Position numbers and translations under genes: made by a program. From assembly GCA_021772135.1 (NCBI GenBank), contig JADYXQ010000177.1:1-43486 (forward strand): 43,486 nucleotides of DNA, given 5' to 3'. The DNA is from Candidatus Obscuribacter sp. Lineage in GTDB: Bacteria; Cyanobacteriota; Vampirovibrionia; Obscuribacterales; Obscuribacteraceae. Positions 23,851 through 33,104 of this stretch are shown piece after piece. The notes under the pieces are model-generated. The model was not told the DNA's origin. It did not search any database and was given only the letters and a program-made list of their open reading frames with translations. Numbering within the stretch: the first letter of the stretch is position 1; each line of letters starts with the position of its first letter.

Positions 23851-25461
23851 ACGAAACAAATACCATTTGTCAGCTACTTTCTCCACCCAGATATATTCTG
23901 ATGGACCAAGCAAAGGCGGCTTGTTGTCGGGTGCATAGAGAAAACCGACTGTATTGTCTGTAACACCACCGATAATAATTTCAATTTGCTTTTCATCAAT
24001 TTTGTTAAGACTGGAAAGATGAAGACTTTTGAGTTTCTCTTTCACTATCAGATTTTCGCTGATTGCATGAGGCTGACGGTGATCGTTGACTATTATGCTT
24101 GTGCCTGGTGATAACTGAGAACCAGACTGGGCCAGCTGCTCTAATGCGCTTTCATTTTGTTTAAACCAGATTTTTAAATCTTTATCGGTGGCCAATGTAA
24201 TATGCAGATTTTGTAGAGTAGAACTTTCTTCGCTGCTGAGACTGCCGGCGCTTTTTTTCTTTTGCAGCTGATCGGCAATGGCACCAAGAGGTCCAGTGCA
24301 AGCCAGTGCTCGTAAAGCTGTAATTTTCCAGCTGTTGTCACGGCGCAGGTAAAAATAAACATCAAGTGGTTTTGGATCGTTCAGTCTGGTACGTGCTACA
24401 GCGTAGTTATTTCCTACTACCAGAATGTTTGGCTCAGTTTCACTCTGTTCAAACAACAATTTGCCCATCGGTGGAAGACCGAATGAAACAGCCTCAGGCG
24501 CGAGCATGGCCTTCATGGCCGCAAAATGATCGCTGCCACTGTTGTGCAACTTGATGTATTGCTTCAATGTCTGGGCAGCTGCATCTCGTTTTGCTTTGTA
24601 TTCGGGGCTGTTGCTCAAGCTATCGACACCGGCGCTTGGTTGCCACGACTGTTTACGCAAAGACTCATATTGCTCGATCATCGTTTTGTGCAGGCTATCC
24701 TGACCGGGCAACCAGTTGATTTGCTGGAGATTAGCCGCAAGAATTTCAGCGCTCAATGGTCGCTTCTCCATCACTCCCTGGGCGGTCAAAATGCCGGCAA
24801 AATAATAAAGCGGTGGCGATTTGGCGTTGAGACCTAAGGCATTGAGCAGCCTGGCCGATTTGCTGTCGTCGAGGTCAACGTGCTTAACACTGAGGCCTTC
24901 TTTCTCTTTGGCGGCTAGAAGCTTATTGCGCGCACCGCTACTGAACTCCACCACAGAAGGTCCCGGTTCACAAAAATGGCAGAGCAAGAGTGGTGCGTCC
25001 GCTTCTGGGCTTTGCCTCGAACGGTAGTGCTCAATAATATTGCGCAAACGTTGTTCTTTAATATCTGAGCTGGGCATGCGCTCAATAGTTTGTTCAAAAA
25101 CTTTGTCGCTGCGCTTTAATTTGATGGTCACCTGTGCGCCTGGTTTACCGGTGAGCAGCGAGCGCGAGCGGCTGATACTCATAAGTGCGGTGTCTTGTCC
25201 ATCAATGGCCAGCAATTGATCGCCTGTTTTGATGTCGAGTTTTGCCGCCGGTCCTTCCGGTAACAGGTTGCCTACGTGAGGATATTCTTCGCCTACATAC
25301 TTGAATGAAAAACCGACAATGCCTAGTGGTTCTACTTTACTTTCAGTATCGTCTAATTTGCTTGAATCAAGTGCCAGAGCGGCGCTATTAAAGCACATAG
25401 CGAAGGAGACTGATACCAATTTCAGTGCTTTAAATCTAGACTTTAGTGGCATCTTCCTCAT
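23842..25461 (-). CDS. Exported PDZ protein with CxxC-containing middle domain
   Basis: About 539 residues from ATG 25461. A signal peptide (LKLVSVSFAMCFNSAALA) precedes a PDZ domain (about 44-127: LGIVGFSFKY, GPAAKLDIKTGDQLLAIDG). A middle region has CHFC (about 161-164) followed by FSSGARNKLLAAKEKEGLSVKHVDLDD, a layout reminiscent of a thioredoxin fold, although the usual Trp-Cys context is absent. The C-terminal half, with repeated strands (IEIIIGGVTDNTVGFLYA, KWYLFRTT), is unrecognised. PDZ domains bind peptide ends. Start: ATG 25461, 4 bases after the glycogen phosphorylase stop. Its placement after two sugar-metabolism genes gives no direct hint of the role. Confidence 0.8.
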   Translation of the reverse strand: MRKMPLKSRFKALKLVSVSFAMCFNSAALALDSSKLDDTESKVEPLGIVGFSFKYVGEEYPHVGNLLPEGPAAKLDIKTGDQLLAIDGQDTALMSISRSRSLLTGKPGAQVTIKLKRSDKVFEQTIERMPSSDIKEQRLRNIIEHYRSRQSPEADAPLLLCHFCEPGPSVVEFSSGARNKLLAAKEKEGLSVKHVDLDDSKSARLLNALGLNAKSPPLYYFAGILTAQGVMEKRPLSAEILAANLQQINWLPGQDSLHKTMIEQYESLRKQSWQPSAGVDSLSNSPEYKAKRDAAAQTLKQYIKLHNSGSDHFAAMKAMLAPEAVSFGLPPMGKLLFEQSETEPNILVVGNNYAVARTRLNDPKPLDVYFYLRRDNSWKITALRALACTGPLGAIADQLQKKKSAGSLSSEESSTLQNLHITLATDKDLKIWFKQNESALEQLAQSGSQLSPGTSIIVNDHRQPHAISENLIVKEKLKSLHLSSLNKIDEKQIEIIIGGVTDNTVGFLYAPDNKPPLLGPSEYIWVEKVADKWYLFRTT

Positions 25462-25465
25462 GGTT

Positions 25466-28006
25466 CTAAATGAAGCAGACTTTGAGCAGTGCATTTTCCG
25501 GTTGATAGTGTTCCAATTCAACCTGCACTGGTTCGACATCCCAGATTTCATCGCAATATTCACGAATAGAACGATCAGACGAGAATTTGCCCATGCGAGC
25601 CACATTCAAGACCGACATTCTGGTCCAGTTGCTTTGCTCAGAATAAGCCTGGGCAGCCCGTTCCTGACAGGCGACATAAGAGTCGAAATCAGCAAAGAGC
25701 AAATAGTCATCGTGATAGAGCAATTGATCGGTAATTGAGCGGAAGCGGCCTGGTTCATCAGGAGAGAAGTGGCCGTTTTTAATCAGTTCGATTACTTCGC
25801 GCAAAGCTGGATTTTTATCGTAATAGTCTTGCGGACGATAGCCTTTAGCTTTGAGCTCATGTACTTGAGCGGCTGTGAGCCCAAAGAGGAAGAAATTGTC
25901 TTCACCGATATCTTCAAGCATTTCGATATTGGCACCATCGAGAGTGCCTATGGTCAGTGCTCCGTTCAAGGCAAACTTCATGTTGCCGGTGCCTGATGCT
26001 TCTTTACCGGCTGTTGAAATTTGTTCGCTCAAGTCAGCTGCCGGATAAAGAATCTGGCCTAAAGTGACGTTGAAGTCTGGGATGAAAGCCACTTTAATAC
26101 GCCCGGCCACATCTTTGTCGTTGTTAACGACGTCGGCCACAGAATTTATTAGTTTGATCACTAATTTGGCGCTGAAGTAGCCCGGCGCTGCCTTGCCGGC
26201 AAACAAGAATGTGCGTGGAGTGATTTTGATGTTCGGATTTTTCTTGATTTGGTTATAGAGATAGACAATGTGTAAGACATTTAAATGCTGTCTCTTATAC
26301 TCGTGCATCCGTTTTGCCTGTACATCAAATAGTGAGTCAGGGTCTACTTCAATATGGCAATTTTTGAATATGTATTTGGTCAGACGCACTTTTTGATCGC
26401 GCTTCACTTGTGCCCATTCTCTGAGGAAATCAGGGTCGTCGGCAAATGGTTCAAGCTTCTTCAAGAGAGTCAAATCAAGCAACCAGCCATCGCCGATTTT
26501 GCTTGTGATTAGTTTAGTCAGATCTGGATTAGCCAGAGCAATAAAACGTCTTGGTGTAATTCCGTTGGTTTTATTGCTGAATTTCTCCGGCCATAATTTA
26601 AAGAAATCGGCCAACACATCTTGTTTAAGCAGTTCAGTGTGCAGTGCGGCCACACCGTTAATGGCGTGGCTGCCCACACAGGCTAAATTAGCCATGCGCA
26701 CATATTGAGTGCCTGAGTCATCAATTAGCGAGAGTCTTTGCACAATCGCTTCATCGTTTGGATAGAGCTTGCGAATTTGATCGAGGAAGCGACGATTGAT
26801 TTCGTAAATGATATTGATGTGACGCGGCAGCACTGCGGCGAATAATGGCACTGACCATTTTTCTAGAGCTTCCGGTAAAAGGGTGTGGTTGGTGTAAGCA
26901 AAAGTATTAGTGGTGATGGTCCAGGCCTGGTTCCACTCCATGCCGTGTTCATCCATGAGAATGCGCATCAGCTCAGGCACTGCAATTGACGGATGAGTAT
27001 CATTCAGTTGAAAAGCAAATTTTTCATGGAACTGTTCGATGCCGCTGCCTGATGCTTTGAGAATGCGCACGCAATCTTGCAGGGAACAAGCGACGAAGAA
27101 ATACTGTTGTTCCAGGCGCAGGCGTTTTCCTTGAGCCACATTATCATTGGGATAAAGTACTTTGGAAACGTTTTCGGAAAATACTTTGTCGTTGACTGCG
27201 CCTAGATAATCGCCGGCGTTAAAGGCCTGGAAGTCAAAGGATTCTTTCGCTTCAGCTTTCCACAATCTCAATGTATTAGCAGTGTTGGTCTTGTAACCCG
27301 GTACTGGAGTGTCGTAAGGCACGCCGCTAATAATGTGCTCGGGTATCCAATCGACGATGTTTTTGCCCAGTGCATCAGTACGAATATCGATGCGCCCGCC
27401 GATTTTTACTTCTACAGCAGCTTCCGGTCTGGCGATTTCCCACGGATTACCCAGGCGCAGCCATTTGTCTGTCACTTCCACCTGCCAGCCGTCATGAATT
27501 TCTTGGTCGAAAATGCCGAATTCGTAGCGGATGCCGTAACCGATGGCAGGAATGCTGAGGGTTGCCAGCGAGTCGAGATAACAGGCGGCCAGACGGCCCA
27601 GACCACCGTTTCCTAAGCCTGGCTCTTCTTCCTCATCGATCATGTCTTGCAACAGAATGCCAGATAATTCGGCCGCTTCTTCAAATTGTTTTTCCAGACC
27701 CATACTGAGCAAATTGTTGCCCAGTTGCGGGCCCATGAGAAATTCAGCGGAGAGGTAACAAACGATGCGCACTTTTTCTTTGAAATAAGTTTCTACAGTG
27801 TTGATCCAGCGGTGCAGCAGCCGGTCTCTCACTGTATAAGAAATGGCCATGTATAAATCATGCTTGGTGGCAAGCTCTGGAAATCGGCCGATGGTGTAAA
27901 AAAGATGGTCGGCCATGGCTCTTCTCAGAGTTTCAATGGAAGTACCGGTGCGGTCGTCTTCTACCCGAACAATTGTTTCGGTGTCAGTTGAATTGGTTGG
28001 TACCAT
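25466..28006 (-). CDS. glgP: Glycogen phosphorylase
   Basis: 846 residues from ATG 28006, the standard length. Releases glucose 1-phosphate from glycogen with PLP as cofactor. Visible: ETLRRAMADHLFYTIGRFPE at the N-terminus, GLGNGGLGRLAACYLDSLATL, QLNDTHPSIAVPELMRI, TNGITPRRFI, HEYKRQHLNVLHI and the PLP lysine in EASGTGNMKFALNGALTIGTLDG. Start: AGGAG (28014-28018) lies 7 bases before ATG 28006, which rejects a 31-residue longer frame. It follows phosphoketolase by 46 bases and precedes the PDZ gene by 4. The order suggests stored glycogen is fed to the phosphoketolase route when carbon is needed. Confidence 0.98.
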   Translation of the reverse strand: MVPTNSTDTETIVRVEDDRTGTSIETLRRAMADHLFYTIGRFPELATKHDLYMAISYTVRDRLLHRWINTVETYFKEKVRIVCYLSAEFLMGPQLGNNLLSMGLEKQFEEAAELSGILLQDMIDEEEEPGLGNGGLGRLAACYLDSLATLSIPAIGYGIRYEFGIFDQEIHDGWQVEVTDKWLRLGNPWEIARPEAAVEVKIGGRIDIRTDALGKNIVDWIPEHIISGVPYDTPVPGYKTNTANTLRLWKAEAKESFDFQAFNAGDYLGAVNDKVFSENVSKVLYPNDNVAQGKRLRLEQQYFFVACSLQDCVRILKASGSGIEQFHEKFAFQLNDTHPSIAVPELMRILMDEHGMEWNQAWTITTNTFAYTNHTLLPEALEKWSVPLFAAVLPRHINIIYEINRRFLDQIRKLYPNDEAIVQRLSLIDDSGTQYVRMANLACVGSHAINGVAALHTELLKQDVLADFFKLWPEKFSNKTNGITPRRFIALANPDLTKLITSKIGDGWLLDLTLLKKLEPFADDPDFLREWAQVKRDQKVRLTKYIFKNCHIEVDPDSLFDVQAKRMHEYKRQHLNVLHIVYLYNQIKKNPNIKITPRTFLFAGKAAPGYFSAKLVIKLINSVADVVNNDKDVAGRIKVAFIPDFNVTLGQILYPAADLSEQISTAGKEASGTGNMKFALNGALTIGTLDGANIEMLEDIGEDNFFLFGLTAAQVHELKAKGYRPQDYYDKNPALREVIELIKNGHFSPDEPGRFRSITDQLLYHDDYLLFADFDSYVACQERAAQAYSEQSNWTRMSVLNVARMGKFSSDRSIREYCDEIWDVEPVQVELEHYQPENALLKVCFI

Positions 28007-28052
28007 TGATGAGCTCCTGGCTGTTGTGTAATTTGTAATTGTAGATAATATT

Positions 28053-30455
28053 TTAAGAAGGCCATTGCCACTGGTTGACCATGGGCATGTCTTCGCCATG
28101 TTGTTCTACATAATTTTTGTGGTCAATCAAATAGCCTTGCAGCTTTTGTTTGGTGCGCGCGGCAGAGTTTTGCAGACGCGGTACTCTGTCGATAACGTCT
28201 TCGGCCAGATGGAACCTGTCGATGTGATTCATCACCACCATATCGAAAGGTGTGCTGGTGGTGCCTTCTTCTATGTAGCCGCGTACATGTAGATTTTCAT
28301 GGTTGGTGCGACGGTAGGTTAACCGGTGAATCAGCCATGGATAGCCGTGATAGGCGAAAATAATTGGTTTATCTCTAGTGAAGATCGAATCAAAATTATG
28401 ATCGCTCAGACCGTGTGGATGTTCACTGCTTGGTTGCAATGTCATCAAATCAACAACGTTGACAAAACGAATTTTCAAATCTGGCTGCTCTTGGCGCAAA
28501 AGATCTACGGCGGCAAGTGCTTCCAGAGTAGGCACGTCTCCGGCGCAAGCAATCACCACATCCGGTTCGCAGTTTTGATCATTGCTGGCGAAGTCCCAGA
28601 TGCCTATTCCGGCGGCGCAGTGTTTAGCTGCTTGGTCCATATCGAGCCACTGAGGGGCCGGTTGTTTGCCGGCTACGATGATATTGATAAAGTCGCGGCT
28701 GCGCAGGCAGTGATCGGCCACACTTAGAAGAGTGTTAGCGTCCGGTGGCAAATAGACACGAATGATGTCTGCCTTTTTATTGACGGCGTGATCGATAAAG
28801 CCGGGATCTTGATGGCTGAAGCCATTATGATCTTGACGCCATACATGCGAAGTAAGCAAATAGTTGAGAGAAGCAATCGGTCTGCGCCAGCCGATTTCTC
28901 TTGTCACCTTGAGCCATTTGGCATGCTGGTTGAACATCGAGTCGACGATGTGAATAAAAGCTTCGTAGCAAGAAAATAGACCATGTCGGCCAGTGAGGAG
29001 ATAGCCTTCCAGCCAGCCCTGGCACATATGTTCACTGAGCACTTCCATTACCCGGCCGTCATGGCTGATATTATCATCGGTGCTCAAAATTTCATCAGTG
29101 AAGACTTTATTTGTGACCTTAAAAACATCACCGAGCCTGTTTGAAGCAGTTTCATCAGGACCGAAAAGGCGGAAATTCTTGCGGTCTTCATTTTCACTGA
29201 AGACATCTTTCAAGTATTGTCCCAAAACTCTTGTAGCTTCGCCGGTGACACTGCCTGGTTTATCTACGGCCAGAGCATATTTTTTGTAATCAGGCAGCCT
29301 TAACTCTTTCAGCAAAAGACCACCATTTGTGTGAGGATTAGCGCCCATGCGGCGATTACCCAGTGGTGCCAGTTCTTTTAATTCAGGACGAAGAGCACCG
29401 TTTTGATCGAATAATTCGTCCGGTTTATAACTCTTGAGCCATTGTTCTAAAAGTTCTAAGTGCTCAGGATTGGTGAAAATTCCTGTTAACGGCACCTGGT
29501 GCGCTCTGTGTGTGCCTTCAATAGCGACACCATCTACAGTTTTTGGGCCGGTCCAACCTTTGGGCGAGCGTAGAATGATCATGGGATAGACGGGGCGACC
29601 AGTAAAACCGTCTTCAGTGCAATCTGCTTTGATTTTTGCAATGTCGGCCAGGGCTGCATCCATAGTGGCTGCCATAAGTTGGTGCATGGCTTCCGGTTCA
29701 TGACCTTCAACAAAGTAAGGCTTATAGCCATAACCGTTGAAAAGATTTTGCAGCTCTTCATCACTCATGCGAGCAAGAATAGTTGGGTTGGCGATTTTGT
29801 AACCGTTCAGATGCAAAATTGGCAAAACAATGCCATCGCGAGCCGGATTGACAAATTTATTAGAGTGCCAGCTGGCGGCCAGTGGCCCTGTTTCTGCTTC
29901 GCCGTCGCCCACCACGCAGCAGACAATAAGTTCCGGATTGTCGAGCACTGCGCCATAAGCGTGAACCAGTGCATATCCCAGTTCGCCACCTTCGTGGATT
30001 GATCCTGGAGTTTCTGGTGCGACGTGAGAAGGAATTCCGCCGGGGAAAGAAAATTGTTTGAAGAGCTTTTGCATGCCTTCCACATTTTCTTCAATTAAAG
30101 GATAGGTTTCGCTGTAAGTTCCTTCCAGATAAGTATTGGCAACGATGCCTGGCCCACCGTGGCCGGGACCGGCCACATAAAGCATGTCGAGATCGTGGGC
30201 TTTAATGACGCGGTTGCAATGCACATAAATGAAATTCAGCCCTGGTGTTGTGCCCCAGTGACCCAGAAGTCTTAGTTTGCAATGACTCAAGTCGAGCTTT
30301 TGACGCAAGAGAGGATTATCAAGAAGATAAATCTGACCAATGGACAGGTAATTAGCTGCGTTCCAATAGGCGACGGTCTTATGCAACTGGTCCGCTGATA
30401 ATGGCCGCGCATCTTTCAATGCCGGCGTGACAAGGGCTCCACTGGCTGAAACCAT
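28053..30455 (-). CDS. xfp: Xylulose 5-phosphate/fructose 6-phosphate phosphoketolase
   Basis: 800 residues, standard. Thiamine-dependent: cleaves xylulose 5-phosphate (or fructose 6-phosphate) with phosphate into acetyl phosphate plus glyceraldehyde 3-phosphate (or erythrose 4-phosphate). Visible: [32 protein letters not shown], the AGPGHGGPG loop, [13 protein letters not shown] for thiamine/Mg binding, [20 protein letters not shown] and [13 protein letters not shown] near the end. Start: ATG 30455, with GAGGTAGG upstream. First gene of a three-gene minus-strand operon (xfp-glgP-PDZ). Acetyl phosphate could yield ATP via acetate kinase, but no ackA or pta lies in this window. Promoter at 30485-30513. 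Confidence 0.98.
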   Translation of the reverse strand: MVSASGALVTPALKDARPLSADQLHKTVAYWNAANYLSIGQIYLLDNPLLRQKLDLSHCKLRLLGHWGTTPGLNFIYVHCNRVIKAHDLDMLYVAGPGHGGPGIVANTYLEGTYSETYPLIEENVEGMQKLFKQFSFPGGIPSHVAPETPGSIHEGGELGYALVHAYGAVLDNPELIVCCVVGDGEAETGPLAASWHSNKFVNPARDGIVLPILHLNGYKIANPTILARMSDEELQNLFNGYGYKPYFVEGHEPEAMHQLMAATMDAALADIAKIKADCTEDGFTGRPVYPMIILRSPKGWTGPKTVDGVAIEGTHRAHQVPLTGIFTNPEHLELLEQWLKSYKPDELFDQNGALRPELKELAPLGNRRMGANPHTNGGLLLKELRLPDYKKYALAVDKPGSVTGEATRVLGQYLKDVFSENEDRKNFRLFGPDETASNRLGDVFKVTNKVFTDEILSTDDNISHDGRVMEVLSEHMCQGWLEGYLLTGRHGLFSCYEAFIHIVDSMFNQHAKWLKVTREIGWRRPIASLNYLLTSHVWRQDHNGFSHQDPGFIDHAVNKKADIIRVYLPPDANTLLSVADHCLRSRDFINIIVAGKQPAPQWLDMDQAAKHCAAGIGIWDFASNDQNCEPDVVIACAGDVPTLEALAAVDLLRQEQPDLKIRFVNVVDLMTLQPSSEHPHGLSDHNFDSIFTRDKPIIFAYHGYPWLIHRLTYRRTNHENLHVRGYIEEGTTSTPFDMVVMNHIDRFHLAEDVIDRVPRLQNSAARTKQKLQGYLIDHKNYVEQHGEDMPMVNQWQWPS

Positions 30456-30484
30456 GATTTAACCTACCTCTGTTAGTGGCTCTA

Positions 30485-30513
30485 ATTATATAAGGCCTGG
30501 CCCCAGGTTGGAA
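30485..30513 (-). promoter_or_regulatory. Promoter of the xfp-glgP operon
   Basis: On the minus strand TTCCAA (30513-30508), 17 bases and a perfect TATAAT (30490-30485). The spacer holds CCTGG-GG-CCAGG, a short palindrome (30495-30506) where a regulator could block polymerase. Confidence 0.5.
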
Positions 30514-30547
30514 GCTAGTCAGACTGCGTGTGAATTAATTCGCTGAA

Positions 30548-31606
30548 TTAAAAAAGCGCCTGCACAAACATGGCCGCATCAAAGTCACGTAAGTCTTCCA
30601 TTTTTTCGCCCAGGCCAATCAGCTTGACTGGAATTTTTAGTTCTTTCGCGATAGCAAAGACCACGCCACCTTTGGCGGTGCCGTCAAGTTTAGTCAGCAC
30701 TACGCCTGTGAGGCCGCAGATTTCTGAAAATACTTTTGCTTGTTGCAGCCCGTTCTGCCCTGTTGAAGCATCTAAAACCAGCAGCGACTCAACATTCATG
30801 CCGCTGGAATTTTTCTCCACCACAGTGCGAATTTTTTTCAGTTCAGCCATGAGGTTAGTTTTGTTATGCAAACGTCCGGCTGTGTCGATTACCACTACGT
30901 CGTAATTTTCTTCTCTGGCTTTTTGCAATGCTTGATAAACTACTGCACCAGGATCAGCGCCGTCAGCCAGTCTGACAATATCTACGTTCGCTCTTTGTGA
31001 CCAAATTTCCAGCTGTGATTCTGCCGCTGCTCTAAAAGTATCGCCAGCTGCCACCAGTACTTTTTTGCCTTCGCTTTTAAAACGAAATGCCAGTTTGCCG
31101 ATGCTGGTGGTTTTGCCCACACCATTGACGCCCACGATCAGATAAACATTTACCTTGCCGCTTTTATAATTTAATTCGGCACCGGAAGTGTCTTCTAATA
31201 GCTTGCTGAATTCTCTTTGTAAAAATTGATCGACATTTTCAGAAGTCCAATTTTTGCCTCGTGATTCTTTGCGCAAGTTTTGCATCAGCGGATCAACAGT
31301 GGCCAGGCCGAGATCAGCTTTAATCAGGCGATCTTCAAGAGCTTCTATATAATCGGCGTCGACTATTTTGACCGTTCTACTTACTGGTGCAGCTTCGGCC
31401 ACGGCAGCTGTAGTTGTGGTGTTAGTCGCTACGGCGGGTTGAGCCGCAGTTTGTTGAACCACGTTTGGTTGAGTTGTCGCTTCTGAGGCATCTACCGTTT
31501 CTTCAGCATCAGGATCGCTTACTTGATCTTTGGTTTTGGCGAGCACCGTTTTGAGTTTATTCAGGGTAGTGCCCCAGAAACCTTTTCTCTGGTTGTCTTC
31601 ACTCAT
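30548..31606 (-). CDS. ftsY: Signal recognition particle receptor FtsY
   Basis: 352 residues. SRP-receptor GTPase delivering ribosomes making membrane proteins to SecYEG. Charged N-terminus, then a long Thr/Ala/Gln linker (about 38-76) in place of the acidic A domain of E. coli, then the N domain (helices from VDADYIEALEDRL) and G domain with GVNGVGKTTS (G1), DTFRAAA, DTAGRLHNK (G3), and TKLDGTAKGG (G4). Start: ATG 31606, with GAGG 7 bases upstream; TTG 31612 is less likely. It lies about 26 bases after nusB, an order I recall as frequent in cyanobacteria. Confidence 0.97.
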   Translation of the reverse strand: MSEDNQRKGFWGTTLNKLKTVLAKTKDQVSDPDAEETVDASEATTQPNVVQQTAAQPAVATNTTTTAAVAEAAPVSRTVKIVDADYIEALEDRLIKADLGLATVDPLMQNLRKESRGKNWTSENVDQFLQREFSKLLEDTSGAELNYKSGKVNVYLIVGVNGVGKTTSIGKLAFRFKSEGKKVLVAAGDTFRAAAESQLEIWSQRANVDIVRLADGADPGAVVYQALQKAREENYDVVVIDTAGRLHNKTNLMAELKKIRTVVEKNSSGMNVESLLVLDASTGQNGLQQAKVFSEICGLTGVVLTKLDGTAKGGVVFAIAKELKIPVKLIGLGEKMEDLRDFDAAMFVQALF

Positions 31607-31632
31607 GGTCAATCCTCACTAATTTCCTTGAT

Positions 31633-32424
31633 CTATTCGGCAGCGTCTGCAGTTTCTACCGGCTCGGCTTGACCGGCGGCGTAAGCTTTGCGTCTGGCCG
31701 AGCGTCTCACTGCTTCTGCTTCTTCAGCCAGGTCAGCGAGCACGCCATTGATGAATTTTGCCGCTTTTTCGTCGGCAAAGCGGTGCGATAATTCCACTGC
31801 TTCTGATATGGCAACGTTGACTGGAATGTCTGCGAGATAAAAAGCTTCAGCACAGGCTAATCTGAGAATGTCTCTATCGATTGATACCATACGCTCCATG
31901 CGCCATTGAGTTCTGGCGCGTTTGATATATTCGTCAATCAGTTCGCGATTTTCTAAATAGGTTTCAATCAGGCGGAAGAGAAAATCTCTGATTTCGCCTT
32001 TGTGAGGCCGGTCAACAGCAATCTCATCGTTATGTCCGCATTTTTTGCATTTGGTTCTGAGCAAAGTGCTATTGGCCGTGAGAGCCATTTCTGGAATATC
32101 GAGAGCTTCTGAGATCATATTGATCGAAACTTCCAGAGTGCTCAATTGATCGCGCACTTGAGCGGTTGTAAGCGGCACTGCTGCCAGCTCCCCAGACGAT
32201 TGACTGTTGTCGTTATGCTCGACTTCGATGCTGACCAGCTCATTGCCGGCCTTGGTGAGCATGGCATTGACGTCTTTTAAATTTTGTTTGGCATAGTCGA
32301 CAAGTAAATGGATTGCCCTATCGACGATCTCAGAGATTTCAACCTTGGCCAGCTTTTCCGAGTCTTTGGGAAGCTGTGGCATAACGATAATTGCCAGTTC
32401 ACGCGCTATTCGCCGTGCGCTCAT
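31633..32424 (-). CDS. nusB: Transcription antitermination factor NusB, long form
   Basis: 263 residues versus about 140 in most bacteria. NusB binds boxA RNA with S10 (NusE) in rRNA antitermination. The N-terminus SARRIARELAIIVMPQLPK and the middle helices match the longer cyanobacterial NusB type, and the C-terminal half (DRDILRLACAEAFYLADIPVNVAISEAVELSHRF, FINGVLADLA) is the canonical fold; I quote these as separate segments. An insert contains CKKCGHNDE (126-134), a single CxxC next to a His that might bind metal. The C-terminal 30 residues are Ala/Glu-rich. Start: ATG 32424, with GAGG about 9 bases upstream. Co-directional with ftsY. Confidence 0.9.
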   Translation of the reverse strand: MSARRIARELAIIVMPQLPKDSEKLAKVEISEIVDRAIHLLVDYAKQNLKDVNAMLTKAGNELVSIEVEHNDNSQSSGELAAVPLTTAQVRDQLSTLEVSINMISEALDIPEMALTANSTLLRTKCKKCGHNDEIAVDRPHKGEIRDFLFRLIETYLENRELIDEYIKRARTQWRMERMVSIDRDILRLACAEAFYLADIPVNVAISEAVELSHRFADEKAAKFINGVLADLAEEAEAVRRSARRKAYAAGQAEPVETADAAE

Positions 32425-32518
32425 GTAGGTTGCCTCATTTTAAGGGTACGTCGCAAGAAAGCAGGGTTAGCTTCTTGCTCAAGACCACATGTTATCATGT
32501 GTTCAAAGAGGCATTGTT

Positions 32519-33067
32519 TTGAGAATTACCGGCGGTCAGTTAAGAGGCAGGTCCGTGCCGTGTCCTGACGGCATGACCGTGCGTCCGACATCATCAAAAG
32601 CCAGACAGGCTTTTTTTAACATTTTAGGTTCACGCATTAGCGGTGCCAACTTTCTCGATCTCTTTGCCGGGTCTGGCTTGATGGGCTTTGAAGCCCTCAG
32701 TCGTGGCGCCAAAGGTGTAACTTTTGTTGAGGAAAACAAAGCACAGGCCACAAGCATCAAAAAATCCAGCGTGCTTTTCAATGTGCCCGGCGACGCCGAC
32801 GTTGTCATCTGCGATGTCAGGCGGGTTTGGCCCCACATCAATGGCGCTGTTTTCGATATTATTTACGCTGATCCGCCTTATAAAAAAAACTACGGCAACC
32901 TGATTCTGGCCTCTTTAGCAGAGTTTCACTTGGTGGCAAAAGATGGCCTAGTGATTATTGAACACAGTCGAGACGATCTCATGGAAGTTGACGGTGGTAG
33001 CCTAGTAAAAGTGGACTATCGTGAATATGGCAAGACAGCGCTAAGCTTTTTCAGCCAACCGGATTGA
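32519..33067 (+). CDS. rsmD: 16S rRNA (guanine966-N2)-methyltransferase RsmD
   Basis: 182 residues, standard. Methylates G966 of 16S rRNA with S-adenosylmethionine. Visible: RITGGQLRGRSV, VRPTSSKARQAFFNIL, the SAM loop FLDLFAGSGLMGFEALSRGA and the catalytic DPPY in YADPPYKKNYG. Start: TTG 32519 with GAGG (32508-32511) 7 bases upstream; this begins exactly at the conserved N-terminus, whereas an upstream frame would add 10 residues. It diverges from nusB over a 94-base gap containing CACATG-TTAT-CATGTG (32486-32501), a possible operator. Confidence 0.95.
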   Translation: MRITGGQLRGRSVPCPDGMTVRPTSSKARQAFFNILGSRISGANFLDLFAGSGLMGFEALSRGAKGVTFVEENKAQATSIKKSSVLFNVPGDADVVICDVRRVWPHINGAVFDIIYADPPYKKNYGNLILASLAEFHLVAKDGLVIIEHSRDDLMEVDGGSLVKVDYREYGKTALSFFSQPD

Positions 33068-33104
33068 TTTCAAACTAATGGCAATGCAGGTTCAGGGGTG
33101 ACTA

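Noticed and set aside
25462-25605. 48-codon extension of the PDZ protein
   Set aside because: It overlaps glycogen phosphorylase and precedes the signal peptide; ATG 25461 restores a normal N-terminus.
28007-28099. 31-codon extension of glycogen phosphorylase
   Set aside because: It overlaps the end of phosphoketolase; AGGAG correctly spaced before ATG 28006 supports the shorter form.
32486-32501. CACATG-TTAT-CATGTG in the nusB-rsmD gap as a named operator
   Set aside because: A real inverted repeat, but no known regulator motif and no aligned promoter; mentioned only under rsmD.
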